A stretch of DNA of 64,000 nt from the NCBI GenBank assembly GCA_937989585.1, contig CALKRW010000006.1, positions 24,980 to 88,979 of the forward strand, given 5' to 3'. This document shows, one piece after another, positions 7,357-15,895 of the stretch. The notes beneath the pieces are model-generated. The model made no database searches and was not told the origin of the DNA. It saw nothing but the letters and a program-made list of their open reading frames with translations. Position numbers and translations under genes: made by a program. The first letter of the stretch is position 1; the number at the start of each line of letters is the position of its first letter. The DNA comes from an uncultured Porphyromonadaceae bacterium (GTDB lineage Bacteria > Bacteroidota > Bacteroidia > Bacteroidales > Muribaculaceae).

Positions 7357-7892
7357 GATTCTGAACCACGGTATTTTAATATTACTCCCTCCAGTTCGAG
7401 CAGGGCGCGCTTCGTGTCGAGGCCGCCGCCGTAGCCGGTCAGCGAGCCGCCGCTACCTATCACGCGGTGGCATGGCGCGAAAATCGAGAGGGAGTTCGCT
7501 CCGTTGGCGTTTGCCACGGCGCGTACCGCCGAAGGCATGCCGATCCGCCGTGCCATCTCGCCGTACGAGATGGTTTGGCCATAGGCGATCTTCAGCAGTT
7601 CCGCCCAAACCTTTTTCTGGAATTCCGTGCCGGCAAACAGCAGCGGCACACTGAATTCCTTGCGCTTGCCGGCAAAATACTCATCCAGTTGACTCACCGC
7701 AAGTTCGGTCACATCCGTCGTGCCTTCCTCAAATTCTGCCTTAAGTGTCCTTCTCAGCCGTTCATCCACATGGCCGCGATGTTTCTCAGTCAGCCAGTCG
7801 CACATGCACAGCCGGTCGCCGAAAGCCCCCAGCAGTATTGTCCCGCAAGGAGCCTCGTAACGCTTTGTCCGGATAACACCTTCCCTATTCAT
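7332..7892 (-). CDS. ogt: Methylated-DNA--protein-cysteine methyltransferase
   Basis: A 186-residue suicide enzyme that takes alkyl groups from O6 of guanine onto a cysteine. The acceptor Cys141 sits in the PCHRV motif. The DNA-binding helix region (GQTISYGEMARRIG, then AVRAVANANGAN) and the late SLTGYGGGLDTKRALLELE stretch are typical. I start at 7892 (MNREGVIRTK) because a promoter -7 box lies just upstream. A 16-residue longer frame would overlap that box. The 3' end overlaps recO by 25 nt. Confidence 0.92.
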   Translation of the reverse strand: MNREGVIRTKRYEAPCGTILLGAFGDRLCMCDWLTEKHRGHVDERLRRTLKAEFEEGTTDVTELAVSQLDEYFAGKRKEFSVPLLFAGTEFQKKVWAELLKIAYGQTISYGEMARRIGMPSAVRAVANANGANSLSIFAPCHRVIGSGGSLTGYGGGLDTKRALLELEGVILKYRGSESCRQQYRP

Positions 7893-7897
7893 ACCTG

Positions 7898-7905
7898 CAA
7901 ATATA
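7898..7905 (-). promoter_or_regulatory. Promoter -7 box of the ogt-recO operon
   Basis: Minus-strand TATATTTG ending 5 nt before the ATG at 7892. This predicts a leaderless or nearly leaderless transcript. No TTTG is seen at the usual -33 position. Confidence 0.5.
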
Positions 7906-7963
7906 CTCACTTTTCCCAAAATAGCCATCCCCCATCCCACCGTTACCCGCTTTTGGTGACCTT

Positions 7964-8418
7964 TCAGTCGGCGTAGACGGGTGGGATGCCGCTGTTGTCG
8001 GCGTGCATGTTGGCTTCCCAGAAGCGGATGGCGTCGCTCACCCAGCCTTCGGCGACGGTGCCTGTGCCGATTCCGAAGCCATGGCCTAATCCTTTATACA
8101 CATGGAACTCGGTCGGAATACCCATTGCCGAAAGTCGCTGAAGACGGTTCTGCATGGTCTGCCATGAGGCGATGCCGTCGTTCGAGCCGACACAGTTGTA
8201 TGTCGGAGGATCGAACTCCGATACGAACGAATAGCCTGTGTACTCTATCGCGCGCGCAAGATCATTATATGGATCGTCCGGACGGCAAATCAGCGCGAAA
8301 GCCGTATATCCTGCCCTGCACAGTTCCAGCGAATGTGGAAAACTGTCGTGCATGGCGCCCACGTATGCCAATCCGCCGCCAGTGTTATGATCATTGCGAT
8401 ATAGGTTTTTATTGTCAT
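7964..8418 (-). pseudogene. Decayed alpha/beta-hydrolase (acetyl-esterase type)
   Basis: The start of a signal peptide is seen from the ATG at 8418 (MTIKTYIAMIIT). The recognisable body is in another frame: NTGGGLAYVGAMHD, the oxyanion region of a secreted esterase family, then FALICRPDD, LARAIEYTGYS, SNDGIASWQTM and GLGHGFGIGTGTVAEGW. Between LARAI and EYTGYS the family normally has a long segment with the nucleophile G-x-S-x-G, and this is missing. The late Asp and His regions remain. A frame change near the start plus loss of the catalytic Ser indicate an inactivated gene. Confidence 0.75.
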
Positions 8419-8524
8419 TGTTTTTCTTTTTGCGGTTTTGAAAATCACGATGCGAAATTACTAAGGCTGCCCCGATTAGGGTTTACGCAAATATCGGATA
8501 GTTTTTCAAAAAAATCGCAAAAAA

Positions 8525-8556
8525 TTTGGCTATGTGAAAAATAAGGCCTAACTTTG
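8525..8556 (+). promoter_or_regulatory. Promoter of the tRNA-Glu gene
   Basis: TTTG (8525-8528), 20 nt, TAACTTTG (8549-8556): a full match to the Bacteroidota -33/-7 consensus, about 65 nt before the tRNA. Confidence 0.85.
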
Positions 8557-8621
8557 CACTCGCTTGTGAGGACTGCATTTATCCTTTTGCATGTTAACGT
8601 GCAGTCGCATAGCATAGAGGC

Positions 8622-8693
8622 GGCCCATTCGTCTATCGGTTAGGACGCAAGATTTTCATTCTTGAAAGAGCAGTTCGATTCTGCTATGGGCTA
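8622..8693 (+). tRNA. tRNA-Glu (anticodon TTC)
   Basis: A 72-nt cloverleaf. The acceptor stem is 8622-8628 with 8686-8692 (G-U first pair). The anticodon stem CAAGA/TCTTG has a 7-nt loop carrying TTC. The T arm (8669-8673 with 8681-8685) has loop TTCGATT. The discriminator is A. The 3' CCA is not encoded. It has its own promoter and terminator and is not part of a tRNA cluster. Confidence 0.95.
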
Positions 8694-8696
8694 CAC

Positions 8697-8728
8697 AAAA
8701 AAGCCGTTCGATTTCGAACGGCTTTTTT
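8697..8728 (+). terminator. Bidirectional terminator after tRNA-Glu
   Basis: Stem 8703-8710 with 8715-8722, with an A run before it and a T run after it, so it can stop both the tRNA transcript (+) and the alkaline phosphatase transcript (-). Confidence 0.9.
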
Positions 8729-8772
8729 GTATCCTGACTTGCCGGGCGTCCCGGCGACACGGGACCGTCGGC

Positions 8773-10182
8773 TCACTGACCGACGGCCTCGAGGATGCGT
8801 GCCGGTATCTGTATGTTGTTGTTCACGGGGCTGAATGCCTCCGCTCCGGCACCGATGGCGAACACCGGAACGGGATTGCCCGTGTGGCTGCCTGTCGTGA
8901 AGCCGAAGCCTACGGCGTCGTTGACAAGACGGAACACGTCGACTGCGAACGATGAGAACGACTTGTACAGCGTCTTCTCGTCCTTGGAGTTGCGCTCCAG
9001 GAATGTGCGGTCGAATGCCTCGTGGAGATTCTTCTCGCTTTCATCGCTCACGGGAATCGCCGTGAACAGTCCGAGATTGTCCGAAAGATATTCCTTCATG
9101 TCCTCCCATGTGTAGTAGCGGCGCGAGCGCAGTATCGAGTGGCAGTAGTCCGAGAAAGCCTCCTTGCTTACGCGCTGGCGGTCGATAAGGTTGAGGTTGG
9201 CTGCATATTTCAGGGTGGTGTTGCCAAGGGCCATGCCGCCGGTGTCGTGGTCGGCGGTTACTACTATCAGGGTGTTGTCGGGGTGTTTACGGTAGAATTC
9301 GAGGGCTACTTTTATAGCCTGGTCGAAGTTGATTACTTCCTTGACTGCCGCTCCGCCGTCATTGCCGTGGAGGGCGTGGTCTATGCTGCTGCCCTCGACC
9401 ATCATGAAGAAGTGCTCGGGAGTCTCGCGCTCGAGTTTAGTCAGGCAGGCGCGGGTCATCTCGGGCAGCGTCAGGGCCCCCCTGATTGAGTCAATGGTGT
9501 AGCCGATGTTGTTGTTGACATCGCCGGGCGACAGCAGCATTACGCGACCGGGCAGCATTGCCGCCGAGTCGGGCGAGTGGGTTATGCTCACCTTGTTCTT
9601 GGCAAGCAGGGTGTGGATGTCGTTTGCCTTGCCGTCCTTGTCCTTGGTGCCGCGAAGGTTTGCGCCACCGATAAACTCGTAGCCGCAGTTGGCGGCATCG
9701 CGGTCAATCTCGTAGAACATCGAACGCGACGGGACGTGCGTGTAGAACGCACCGGGTGTCGCGTCGTCGGGCGAGGCCGACGTGACGATGCCCACGCCCC
9801 AGCCTCTTGACTGGAGCATTTTGGCAATCGAAAGTACGGCTGTCGAGTCGGGGGTGACGCCGAGCATTCCGTTGTTGGTCTTGTGCATTGTCGACAGCGC
9901 GGTACCGGCCGCCGCCGAGTCAGTGATGGGCGACGAGGCGCTGAATGTCATGGCCCAGGACGCTACCGGGAAAGTGGTCATGGCCAGGGTGTCGCGGTCG
10001 TTGCGCACCAGACGCATATAGTTGCGGGCCGCCATAACGGGACCCATGCCCATGCCGTCGCCGATGAAGTAGAACACGTAGTCGGCTTTCGGAGCCTCCT
10101 GTGCTGCGGCCTTGGGAGCGGCGAGGGACGGCATTGCCGTCATCGAGGCGGCGATAAGCGAGAGGATGAGTTTGTTTTTCAT
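8773..10182 (-). CDS. Alkaline phosphatase (PhoA family), secreted
   Basis: A 469-residue exported phosphomonoesterase. An N-terminal signal peptide (KLILSLIAASMTAMPSLAAPKA) leads to the metal-binding FIGDGMGMG (Asp42) and the catalytic Ser89 in ITDSAAAGTALS. Later metal ligands are in VEGSSIDHALHGND and VTADHDTGG, and SHTGNPVPVFA is the final His site. All key residues are present, so it should be active in the periplasm, releasing phosphate. It follows the GH3-type gene by 15 nt and is probably co-transcribed. The terminator after tRNA-Glu also ends this transcript. Confidence 0.93.
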   Translation of the reverse strand: MKNKLILSLIAASMTAMPSLAAPKAAAQEAPKADYVFYFIGDGMGMGPVMAARNYMRLVRNDRDTLAMTTFPVASWAMTFSASSPITDSAAAGTALSTMHKTNNGMLGVTPDSTAVLSIAKMLQSRGWGVGIVTSASPDDATPGAFYTHVPSRSMFYEIDRDAANCGYEFIGGANLRGTKDKDGKANDIHTLLAKNKVSITHSPDSAAMLPGRVMLLSPGDVNNNIGYTIDSIRGALTLPEMTRACLTKLERETPEHFFMMVEGSSIDHALHGNDGGAAVKEVINFDQAIKVALEFYRKHPDNTLIVVTADHDTGGMALGNTTLKYAANLNLIDRQRVSKEAFSDYCHSILRSRRYYTWEDMKEYLSDNLGLFTAIPVSDESEKNLHEAFDRTFLERNSKDEKTLYKSFSSFAVDVFRLVNDAVGFGFTTGSHTGNPVPVFAIGAGAEAFSPVNNNIQIPARILEAVGQ

Positions 10183-10197
10183 GTCGTTATGTGTAGT

Positions 10198-12285
10198 TTA
10201 TATTTTTATCGAGGAAAGTATGGGGTCGATTATGTGGCGGTCGTTACTCAGGCGCGGCACCTTGCGCTGTCCGCCGAGTTTGCCGGTCGAGGCGAGCCAG
10301 GCGTCGAATGTACCGCGCGGCGCGTCGGTCACGCTCAGCCTGTCAAGGAAGATGCCGCCCGAGCGCTTGGCCTGATAGTCGGAATTCTCGGCCTGAAGCG
10401 CCTTGTCGAGCGCCTCGGCGAAGACCTCGGGCCGGGATGGCGGTGTCGACCATTCTATCAGCCACTGGTGACGTCCGCGGTGTCCGCCGTCGGCGAACAC
10501 CGGTGCGACGGTATAGTTCTCGGCCATGCAGCCGCACTCGCGGCAGGCCTTTGCGAGGGCGCGGTCGGTGTTGTGCACCATCACCTCCTCGCCGAACGCG
10601 TTGATGTAGTGTTTCGTGCGGCCCGCTATGGCTATGCGCAGCGGGTCTTTCGAGACTATGCGCACGGTGTCGCCTATGCGGTAACGCCACAGGCCGTTGG
10701 CCGCGGTGATTATCAGCGCGTATGTCCGGCCTTCCTCCACCTGCCATGCGGCGAGAGTAGGGGAGTCGGGTTCGTCGGCGCTGTCCAGCGGGGCGAACTC
10801 ATAGAACACTCCGGCATCGAGCAGAAGCAGCATCGACCCCGGCTCGCGCAGGTCCTGGACGGCGAAGAAACCCTCCGAGGCATTGTAGGTCTCGCGGTAG
10901 TGCATCCGTGCCGGATCGCAGAGCATGGCGTACTGCTCGCGGTACGGTTCCATCGAGATGCCTCCGTGGAAGAACACCTCGAGGTTCGGCCACACGTCGT
11001 GAATGTTTGATGCGCCGGCGGCCTTGATTACTTCCTTTATCACGGTCATGAACCACGACGGCACGCCCGAGATGTTGGTGATGTTCTGTCTTATCGAGGC
11101 GTTAACGAGGGCCGGAACCTTCTGGGTCCAGTCCTCCATCAGGGCGATTTCCTTCGACGGGACGCGGACAAGGTTGACCATCGGGTTGATGGCCTCGATG
11201 AGGTTGGCGGACAGGTCGCCGACACGAACGCCTTTGGGAACTTCGAGTTCGGTGGCGAAACTGCCGCCGAGAATGAAGCCCTTGCCGGCGAACATCCTCG
11301 ACTCAGGATAGAGGCTTAGATAATGTGCCACGGCGTCCGTCGCTCCGGGATAGTGGTTCAGCCGCAGCGAGTCCTCCGTCACGGGTATGAATTTCGAGTG
11401 TCCGTCCGAGGTCCCAGATGACTGCGCGAAGCGTCTGCAGCGTCCCGGCCACAGCACGTCGCGCTCGCCTTCGACCATGCGCATCACCCACCGGCGCATG
11501 TCCGGATAGTCTCTCGTCGGCATTGTCGCCGCGAAGGTCTCGAACGAATCGGTGGGCTTCAGTCCTGACTCCATTCCGAACGAGGTTTTCGCGCCGCGTG
11601 TGGTGAGGTATCCAAGAACCTTGCGCTGGGCGGCCTCGATGCCCGGGCCGGTCCACGTGCGCGCGGCCTTCACACGCCGCTTGAATATCTGTCGTGCTAT
11701 GGGTGTCAGGTTCAGCATGGTATCGTGTTTTGTGTGTGGTGTGGACAGGCGTATTATCTGCCGAGAGGCGGGCGACAGTATGTCCATGATTTCTGATGCG
11801 GTCAGTCCGCGGCGCTCGCACAGGGTGTCCGCAAGGCTGCGTGCCACCGTGACAACTGTGCTGTGGGTGAAAATGCGTTCGAGGAAGCGGAAAGTCTTGT
11901 CGTAGACATGCTCGGCCTCGTCGTTCTCCAGATTGCAGCGGTCGCGGCCCTCGTTCGAGACGAAATCGCGCAGGACGGCCATTGCCGCATTGTCAAGCCT
12001 GCGGCCTCTGCCGACATACGAGCGGCACATGGCGTTGCCGAGCACCATCGCTGTCGAGAGTTCATATTGCTTCAGCAATTGGTTCCACACCGACTTGGCC
12101 GAAAGCGAGGGATTGCCCTCGAAACCGAAATCCGGGGTCAGGGTCAGGCCTTGTCCCACAGGGAGGTCGACGGAGACCGAAGCGAGGTATTGTTCTCCGT
12201 CACATGCGTACAGCGCGATGGCCATGCCGGCAAGACCGGTGGCCCTGTCCTTCTCGCCGCTATATTTCAGAGTATCTTTATCCAC
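10198..12285 (-). CDS. GH3-family acyl-adenylating enzyme with an extra N-terminal domain
   Basis: A 695-residue protein beginning with GTG. Residues ~190-695 (from MLNLTPIARQIFKRR) form a complete GH3-type acid-amido synthetase of the ANL superfamily. The adenylation motifs are SSGTSDGHSKF, YNASEGFF and YRIGDTVRI. Such enzymes activate a carboxylate with ATP, usually to join it to an amine. Residues 1-189 are a separate domain I do not recognise, read through in frame with no stop. Bacterial GH3 proteins are usually ~500 residues, so this is a fusion. A consensus promoter lies just upstream and alkaline phosphatase follows. Substrates unknown. Confidence 0.85.
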   Translation of the reverse strand: MDKDTLKYSGEKDRATGLAGMAIALYACDGEQYLASVSVDLPVGQGLTLTPDFGFEGNPSLSAKSVWNQLLKQYELSTAMVLGNAMCRSYVGRGRRLDNAAMAVLRDFVSNEGRDRCNLENDEAEHVYDKTFRFLERIFTHSTVVTVARSLADTLCERRGLTASEIMDILSPASRQIIRLSTPHTKHDTMLNLTPIARQIFKRRVKAARTWTGPGIEAAQRKVLGYLTTRGAKTSFGMESGLKPTDSFETFAATMPTRDYPDMRRWVMRMVEGERDVLWPGRCRRFAQSSGTSDGHSKFIPVTEDSLRLNHYPGATDAVAHYLSLYPESRMFAGKGFILGGSFATELEVPKGVRVGDLSANLIEAINPMVNLVRVPSKEIALMEDWTQKVPALVNASIRQNITNISGVPSWFMTVIKEVIKAAGASNIHDVWPNLEVFFHGGISMEPYREQYAMLCDPARMHYRETYNASEGFFAVQDLREPGSMLLLLDAGVFYEFAPLDSADEPDSPTLAAWQVEEGRTYALIITAANGLWRYRIGDTVRIVSKDPLRIAIAGRTKHYINAFGEEVMVHNTDRALAKACRECGCMAENYTVAPVFADGGHRGRHQWLIEWSTPPSRPEVFAEALDKALQAENSDYQAKRSGGIFLDRLSVTDAPRGTFDAWLASTGKLGGQRKVPRLSNDRHIIDPILSSIKI

Positions 12286-12311
12286 GTTTGCGTTAATCTT
12301 TGTTTAGCATA

Positions 12312-12343
12312 CAAAATTAGACAAAATCACCCACCTGTGCAAA
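12312..12343 (-). promoter_or_regulatory. Promoter of the GH3-phosphatase operon
   Basis: On the minus strand, TTTG (12340-12343), 20 nt, TAATTTTG (12312-12319). A full consensus match, ending 27 nt before the GTG start. Confidence 0.85.
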
Positions 12344-12464
12344 AAAACACATCGCCCCGCCCCCTTGTCCGGTATCATTAAGCGCTATCGTGGAAAAATC
12401 ACTGTTTCATTTACGTTTATCCGCTGTCTGTTTACACATGCTTGATGTCCCGGCACGGATGGCG

Positions 12465-12472
12465 TTACTTTG
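12465..12472 (+). promoter_or_regulatory. Likely -7 box of the small secreted protein gene
   Basis: TTACTTTG, one mismatch from TAnnTTTG, about 45 nt before the ATG. Confidence 0.4.
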
Positions 12473-12517
12473 CATCACCTTTCAATGATGAAGGGCCAAA
12501 ACTAAAAACCGTAAGAT

Positions 12518-12832
12518 ATGAAAAAGATTCTTTTTGCTGTAGCACTCATCACAGCGTTCGCAGGCACCACAGTTTTCGCACAGACTCCCGAAGAACCACA
12601 GGCACAGGCGGCAGCCACCGTCGAAGTCGCCTTCCAGGTAATGAATGCTGACGAACTTCCCCAGACCGTCAGGGACGCGCTCGCCGCAAAGTTCGAGGGC
12701 AAGACCGTCACTGCTGCCTATGTCAGAGAGGCTGACGGTGTCAGGACCTTCAAGGTGACCCTCGCGGATGCCGAAGGCAATGCCTCGGACGTCCTCTTCA
12801 ACGAGAAAGGCGAAGTCCTCCCTGCCGAGTAA
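12518..12832 (+). CDS. Small secreted protein, PepSY-like
   Basis: A 104-residue exported protein. A clear signal peptide (MKKILFAVALITAFAGTTVFAQ) is followed by an Ala/Glu-rich linker and one ~65-residue domain (ELPQTVRDALAAKFEG, then ADGVRTFKVTLADAEGN, VLFNEKGEVL). The pattern of a short helix plus two hairpins resembles the PepSY/BLIP-like proteins that are common in this phylum as partners of two-component systems. It lies beside and convergent with a LytTR regulator and its sensor, so envelope sensing or regulation by that pair is plausible but unproved. Confidence 0.72.
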   Translation: MKKILFAVALITAFAGTTVFAQTPEEPQAQAAATVEVAFQVMNADELPQTVRDALAAKFEGKTVTAAYVREADGVRTFKVTLADAEGNASDVLFNEKGEVLPAE

Positions 12833-12890
12833 TCCTCCCCCGTCGAGTAATTTCATGACATAGTGCTTTCCTCTCTTCTCCCCCCCAAGG

Positions 12891-12931
12891 ACCGGACCTG
12901 AACGATAATCGTTTTGGCCCGGTTTCTTTTT
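12891..12931 (+). terminator. Rho-independent terminator
   Basis: Stem 12891-12898 with 12916-12923 (one mismatch) followed by TTCTTTTT, after the small secreted protein gene. Confidence 0.7.
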
Positions 12932-12948
12932 GCCGGGACACCGGGCCG

Positions 12949-13641
12949 CTAAGACATCAGGCTGGAGACAGCGGAGGCGTACTGTCTGCCTACGGGCAGC
13001 GTCGAGCCGTTGCTGAGCACGACGCCCTGTTTGCTGAAACTCTTTATTTTCGACCTTGACACGATGAACGAACGGTGGATGCGCAGGAACTGCTCCTCCG
13101 GAAGCAGTGCCTGTACATTCTTCAGCAGTATGCGCGATATGATGCAGTCGCCCGACACCCTGAAAATCTTCGAATATCCTTCCACAGCCTCGACATAGAG
13201 TATGTCGTCTATCGGAATGCTGATGTTGTTGTAGTCCTGCTTGACGGTGATGCACTGCGATGTGGTCTGCAACTGTCCGCGTCCGATGCGGCGCAATGCC
13301 TTCGAGAAGGCGATCTGGAAGCGGCTGTACGAGAACGGCTTGTGAAGGTAGTCCACGGCGTCGAGGTCGAATCCCTCGAGGGCGTAGCGCAGGTACGCTG
13401 TCGTGAATATGAAACAGGTGTTCTCCGGCAGTCTGGACGCTATCTGCAGGCCGTTGATTCCGTCCATCTCGATGTCAAGAAATACTATGTCTGTCCCTCC
13501 CTGCAGGACGGCTTCAAGACCGGCCTCGGAGTCGGAGAATTTCTTCAGGTCGATGTTTCCCGTGCGCTGACAGAATTTCTCTATTACCTCCAGGGCCAGC
13601 GGCTCGTCGTCGATGGCCACGCACCTTATCCTATCATTCAT
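12949..13641 (-). CDS. LytTR-family response regulator
   Basis: A 230-residue two-component regulator. The receiver domain covers ~1-120: acidic pair at Asp11/Asp12, phospho-acceptor Asp56 in FLDIEMDG, and Lys in HKPF. The LytTR DNA-binding domain covers ~130-230 (ILYVEAVEGYSKIFR, FLRIHRSFIV, LPVGRQYASAV). The gene overlaps the end of the sensor kinase gene by 8 nt, so the two are made together. Targets cannot be read here, but the flanking secreted protein and coiled-coil lipoprotein are candidates. Confidence 0.93.
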   Translation of the reverse strand: MNDRIRCVAIDDEPLALEVIEKFCQRTGNIDLKKFSDSEAGLEAVLQGGTDIVFLDIEMDGINGLQIASRLPENTCFIFTTAYLRYALEGFDLDAVDYLHKPFSYSRFQIAFSKALRRIGRGQLQTTSQCITVKQDYNNISIPIDDILYVEAVEGYSKIFRVSGDCIISRILLKNVQALLPEEQFLRIHRSFIVSRSKIKSFSKQGVVLSNGSTLPVGRQYASAVSSLMS

Positions 13642-14671
13642 GTTTGTTCAGGTTTATATTCAGTTTGACATTGAACGCTCCGTTCTCCTCCGTGATGTCG
13701 AGTGAATAGTCGTCGGGATACAGCGCCGAGAGCCTGCTCCGGCAATTGTCCAGTCCGACGGGCATGTCCTTGCGGAACTCGTCGGAGTGTTTCACTATCA
13801 TATTACGGGTCTCGAAAACCAGCACGCCATCGCTCAGGCGGAGTCTTATCACAATATCGCAGTCGCGGCTTGATGACGCGCCGTACTTGAAAGCGTTCTC
13901 CACGAAGGTCAGGAAAATCATGGGCGGAATCCTCTCGGAGTCGTTGTCGACCGAGAACTCCCTTGTCACGCGTGTATGGTCGTTCAGGCGTATGAGTTGC
14001 AGGTCTATGTAGTTGTTGATGTAGTTGATCTCGTCGTCTATCGTCACCCAGTCGCTGTTGGCGGTCATATAGGTGTATTTCAGCAGTTCGGTGAATTTGA
14101 TGAACGCGTCCTCGGCTTTCTGCGAGGTGCCGATTATCAGGCTGTACAGCGAGTTCAGGGTGTTGAACAGGAAATGCGGATTTATCTGGGCCTTGTAAAG
14201 GGCCAGTTCCGCCTTGTCGCGCTGGTTCTCGACGATGTTCTGCAGCAGGAGCCGGTGGTACAGTTCCTTTATGAAGGCCACGGTCAGCGAGTAGCAGATC
14301 ACTACCGAGAACATGAACCACACGGATATTGTCATGTTGTAGTTGCGGACACGCGTCTGGTACTCGCTCATCGAGGGAATGACAAAATCTATCTCCGGCA
14401 GCGGGTACAGTGTCAGCAGATAGGTAGCCAGAATCAGCAGAAACGCGATTATGCCTATGCGGTAATACGATTTTGTGAGTATCAGTTTCGGCAAATTCAA
14501 TACCTTTGTGACGAAATAGCATCCGTAAAGATATGCAATCGCAAGACAGGTGAACAGTGGCGACACCGTCCACCAGTAGTGCGCGGGCCCCAAAAGCGTC
14601 AGCAGGGGCATGATGACGACGCAGAAGAAGAGATCGAAAATTAGGTTCGTTTTGTGCTCTAATGATTTCAT
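13634..14671 (-). CDS. LytS/YehU-type sensor histidine kinase
   Basis: A 345-residue membrane sensor. About four hydrophobic segments span residues ~10-135, with a short external stretch near 90-110. A linker follows, then the His_kinase domain with phospho-acceptor His166 in INPHFLFNTLN. The ATP-binding region includes IPPMIFLTFVENAFKYG and GLDNCRSRLSALYP. It phosphorylates the LytTR regulator encoded immediately downstream with an 8-nt overlap. No periplasmic sensing domain is present, so the signal is probably detected within the membrane. Confidence 0.92.
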   Translation of the reverse strand: MKSLEHKTNLIFDLFFCVVIMPLLTLLGPAHYWWTVSPLFTCLAIAYLYGCYFVTKVLNLPKLILTKSYYRIGIIAFLLILATYLLTLYPLPEIDFVIPSMSEYQTRVRNYNMTISVWFMFSVVICYSLTVAFIKELYHRLLLQNIVENQRDKAELALYKAQINPHFLFNTLNSLYSLIIGTSQKAEDAFIKFTELLKYTYMTANSDWVTIDDEINYINNYIDLQLIRLNDHTRVTREFSVDNDSERIPPMIFLTFVENAFKYGASSSRDCDIVIRLRLSDGVLVFETRNMIVKHSDEFRKDMPVGLDNCRSRLSALYPDDYSLDITEENGAFNVKLNINLNKHE

Positions 14672-14811
14672 GGTGCAAAATTACCCATTCTTTCCGCCTC
14701 CGGCAAATATTGAACCTCCTCTTCATTTACACTTTTCCGCCGTCTGTTTGCACTTCCTGTGCGCGCACCCGAATCCTTGCGAATTTTGCATCAGAATCAA
14801 TCACAGGAAAA

Positions 14812-15675
14812 ATGAAAACAATACACCTTATCACAACCGTGGCCATCGCCACCATGCTGTTCTCTTGCAACGGGAACAAAGAAAAGGACCAGCAGACTCT
14901 GGAGAACATCTCCAAACAGGAACTCGCAACAGCCCTTAACGAGCGCGACCAGTTGCTCTCGCTCGTTAAGGAGGTTTCGGCCGGTCTTAACGAAATCAAG
15001 ACTCTTGAGAACATAATGGCCGTTTCGGCCGGTCAGTTGGCCGAGAATCCCGGACAGCGGACACAGATTCTCGCCGACATCGCAAGCCTCAAAGAGAAAA
15101 TCCGGCAGCGCAAGGCGCAGTTGAGCGATCTGGAGCGTAAACTCCACGAATCGACCATCAACAACAAGGAACTTCAGGAGACAATCGACGCCCTCAAGGC
15201 ACAGATCGACTCGCAGATGGAAGAGATCGAGTCGCTAAGACAGCAACTGACAGCCGCCAACGAACACATCGGCGCCCTGAACAGCGAGGTCGATTCGCTC
15301 AACACCACAGTCAGCACCGTCACCGGCGAGCGCAATGCCGCCCAGGAGGCATCTGTGAAACTCGAGAACGAACTCAACACCTGCTTCTATGTGATAGCCC
15401 CGAAGTCGGAACTCAAGAAACACAACATCATCGAGTCCGGATTCCTCCGCAAGACCAAACTGATGAAAGGCGACTTCGACAAAGGCTTCTTCGTCATCAG
15501 CGACAAGAGGATACTCACCACCCTGCCCCTGAACACTAAAAAGGCAAAAATCCTCACCAACCATCCCCAGGCCTCCTATGAACTCGTCGACGAGGCCGGT
15601 CAGAAAGTAATCCGCATCAAGAACCCCGACCAGTTCTGGAGCCTCACCAACTACCTCGTCATCCAAAAAGACTGA
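14812..15675 (+). CDS. Coiled-coil lipoprotein
   Basis: A 287-residue protein starting at MKTIHLITTVAIATMLFSCNG. The lipobox Cys at residue 19 marks a Sec/SPII lipoprotein. A longer upstream frame has no signal and was discarded. Residues ~30-185 are almost wholly helical heptads (LKEKIRQRKAQLSDLE, EEIESLRQQLTAANEH), a long coiled coil. The last ~95 residues form a compact beta-rich domain (CFYVIAPKSELKKHNII onward, KILTNHPQASYEL). It is divergent from the LytS/LytTR pair. Function unknown; it resembles envelope-spanning lipoproteins rather than an enzyme. Confidence 0.8.
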   Translation: MKTIHLITTVAIATMLFSCNGNKEKDQQTLENISKQELATALNERDQLLSLVKEVSAGLNEIKTLENIMAVSAGQLAENPGQRTQILADIASLKEKIRQRKAQLSDLERKLHESTINNKELQETIDALKAQIDSQMEEIESLRQQLTAANEHIGALNSEVDSLNTTVSTVTGERNAAQEASVKLENELNTCFYVIAPKSELKKHNIIESGFLRKTKLMKGDFDKGFFVISDKRILTTLPLNTKKAKILTNHPQASYELVDEAGQKVIRIKNPDQFWSLTNYLVIQKD

Positions 15676-15694
15676 GCCCCTCAAAAGAAACCGC

Positions 15695-15715
15695 TCTCTT
15701 CAAAAGAGATTTTTC
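15695..15715 (+). terminator. Short terminator after the coiled-coil lipoprotein gene
   Basis: A 6-bp stem (15695-15700 with 15704-15709) and a T run, 20 nt after the stop codon. Confidence 0.55.
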
Positions 15716-15853
15716 TCCTAAAAAACTCATTCCATCAGAAAATTGTTTGGCCAAACCTTTATCCATAGATAATTTCCCATTGTTAAAACACCCTCTGTTT
15801 TTACGATAAAACCACCGGGATCCAAAGCCAAATAATCATATTCAAAAGCGTAC

Positions 15854-15895
15854 GCGGCTGTGACGTCCCCCAACGCCACAGCCGCCTTTATTTTG
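15854..15895 (+). terminator. GC-rich terminator-like hairpin
   Basis: A 9-bp perfect stem (15854-15862 with 15877-15885) followed by a T-rich tract. Either a second, stronger terminator of the lipoprotein transcript or the end of an unrecognised small transcript. Confidence 0.65.
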
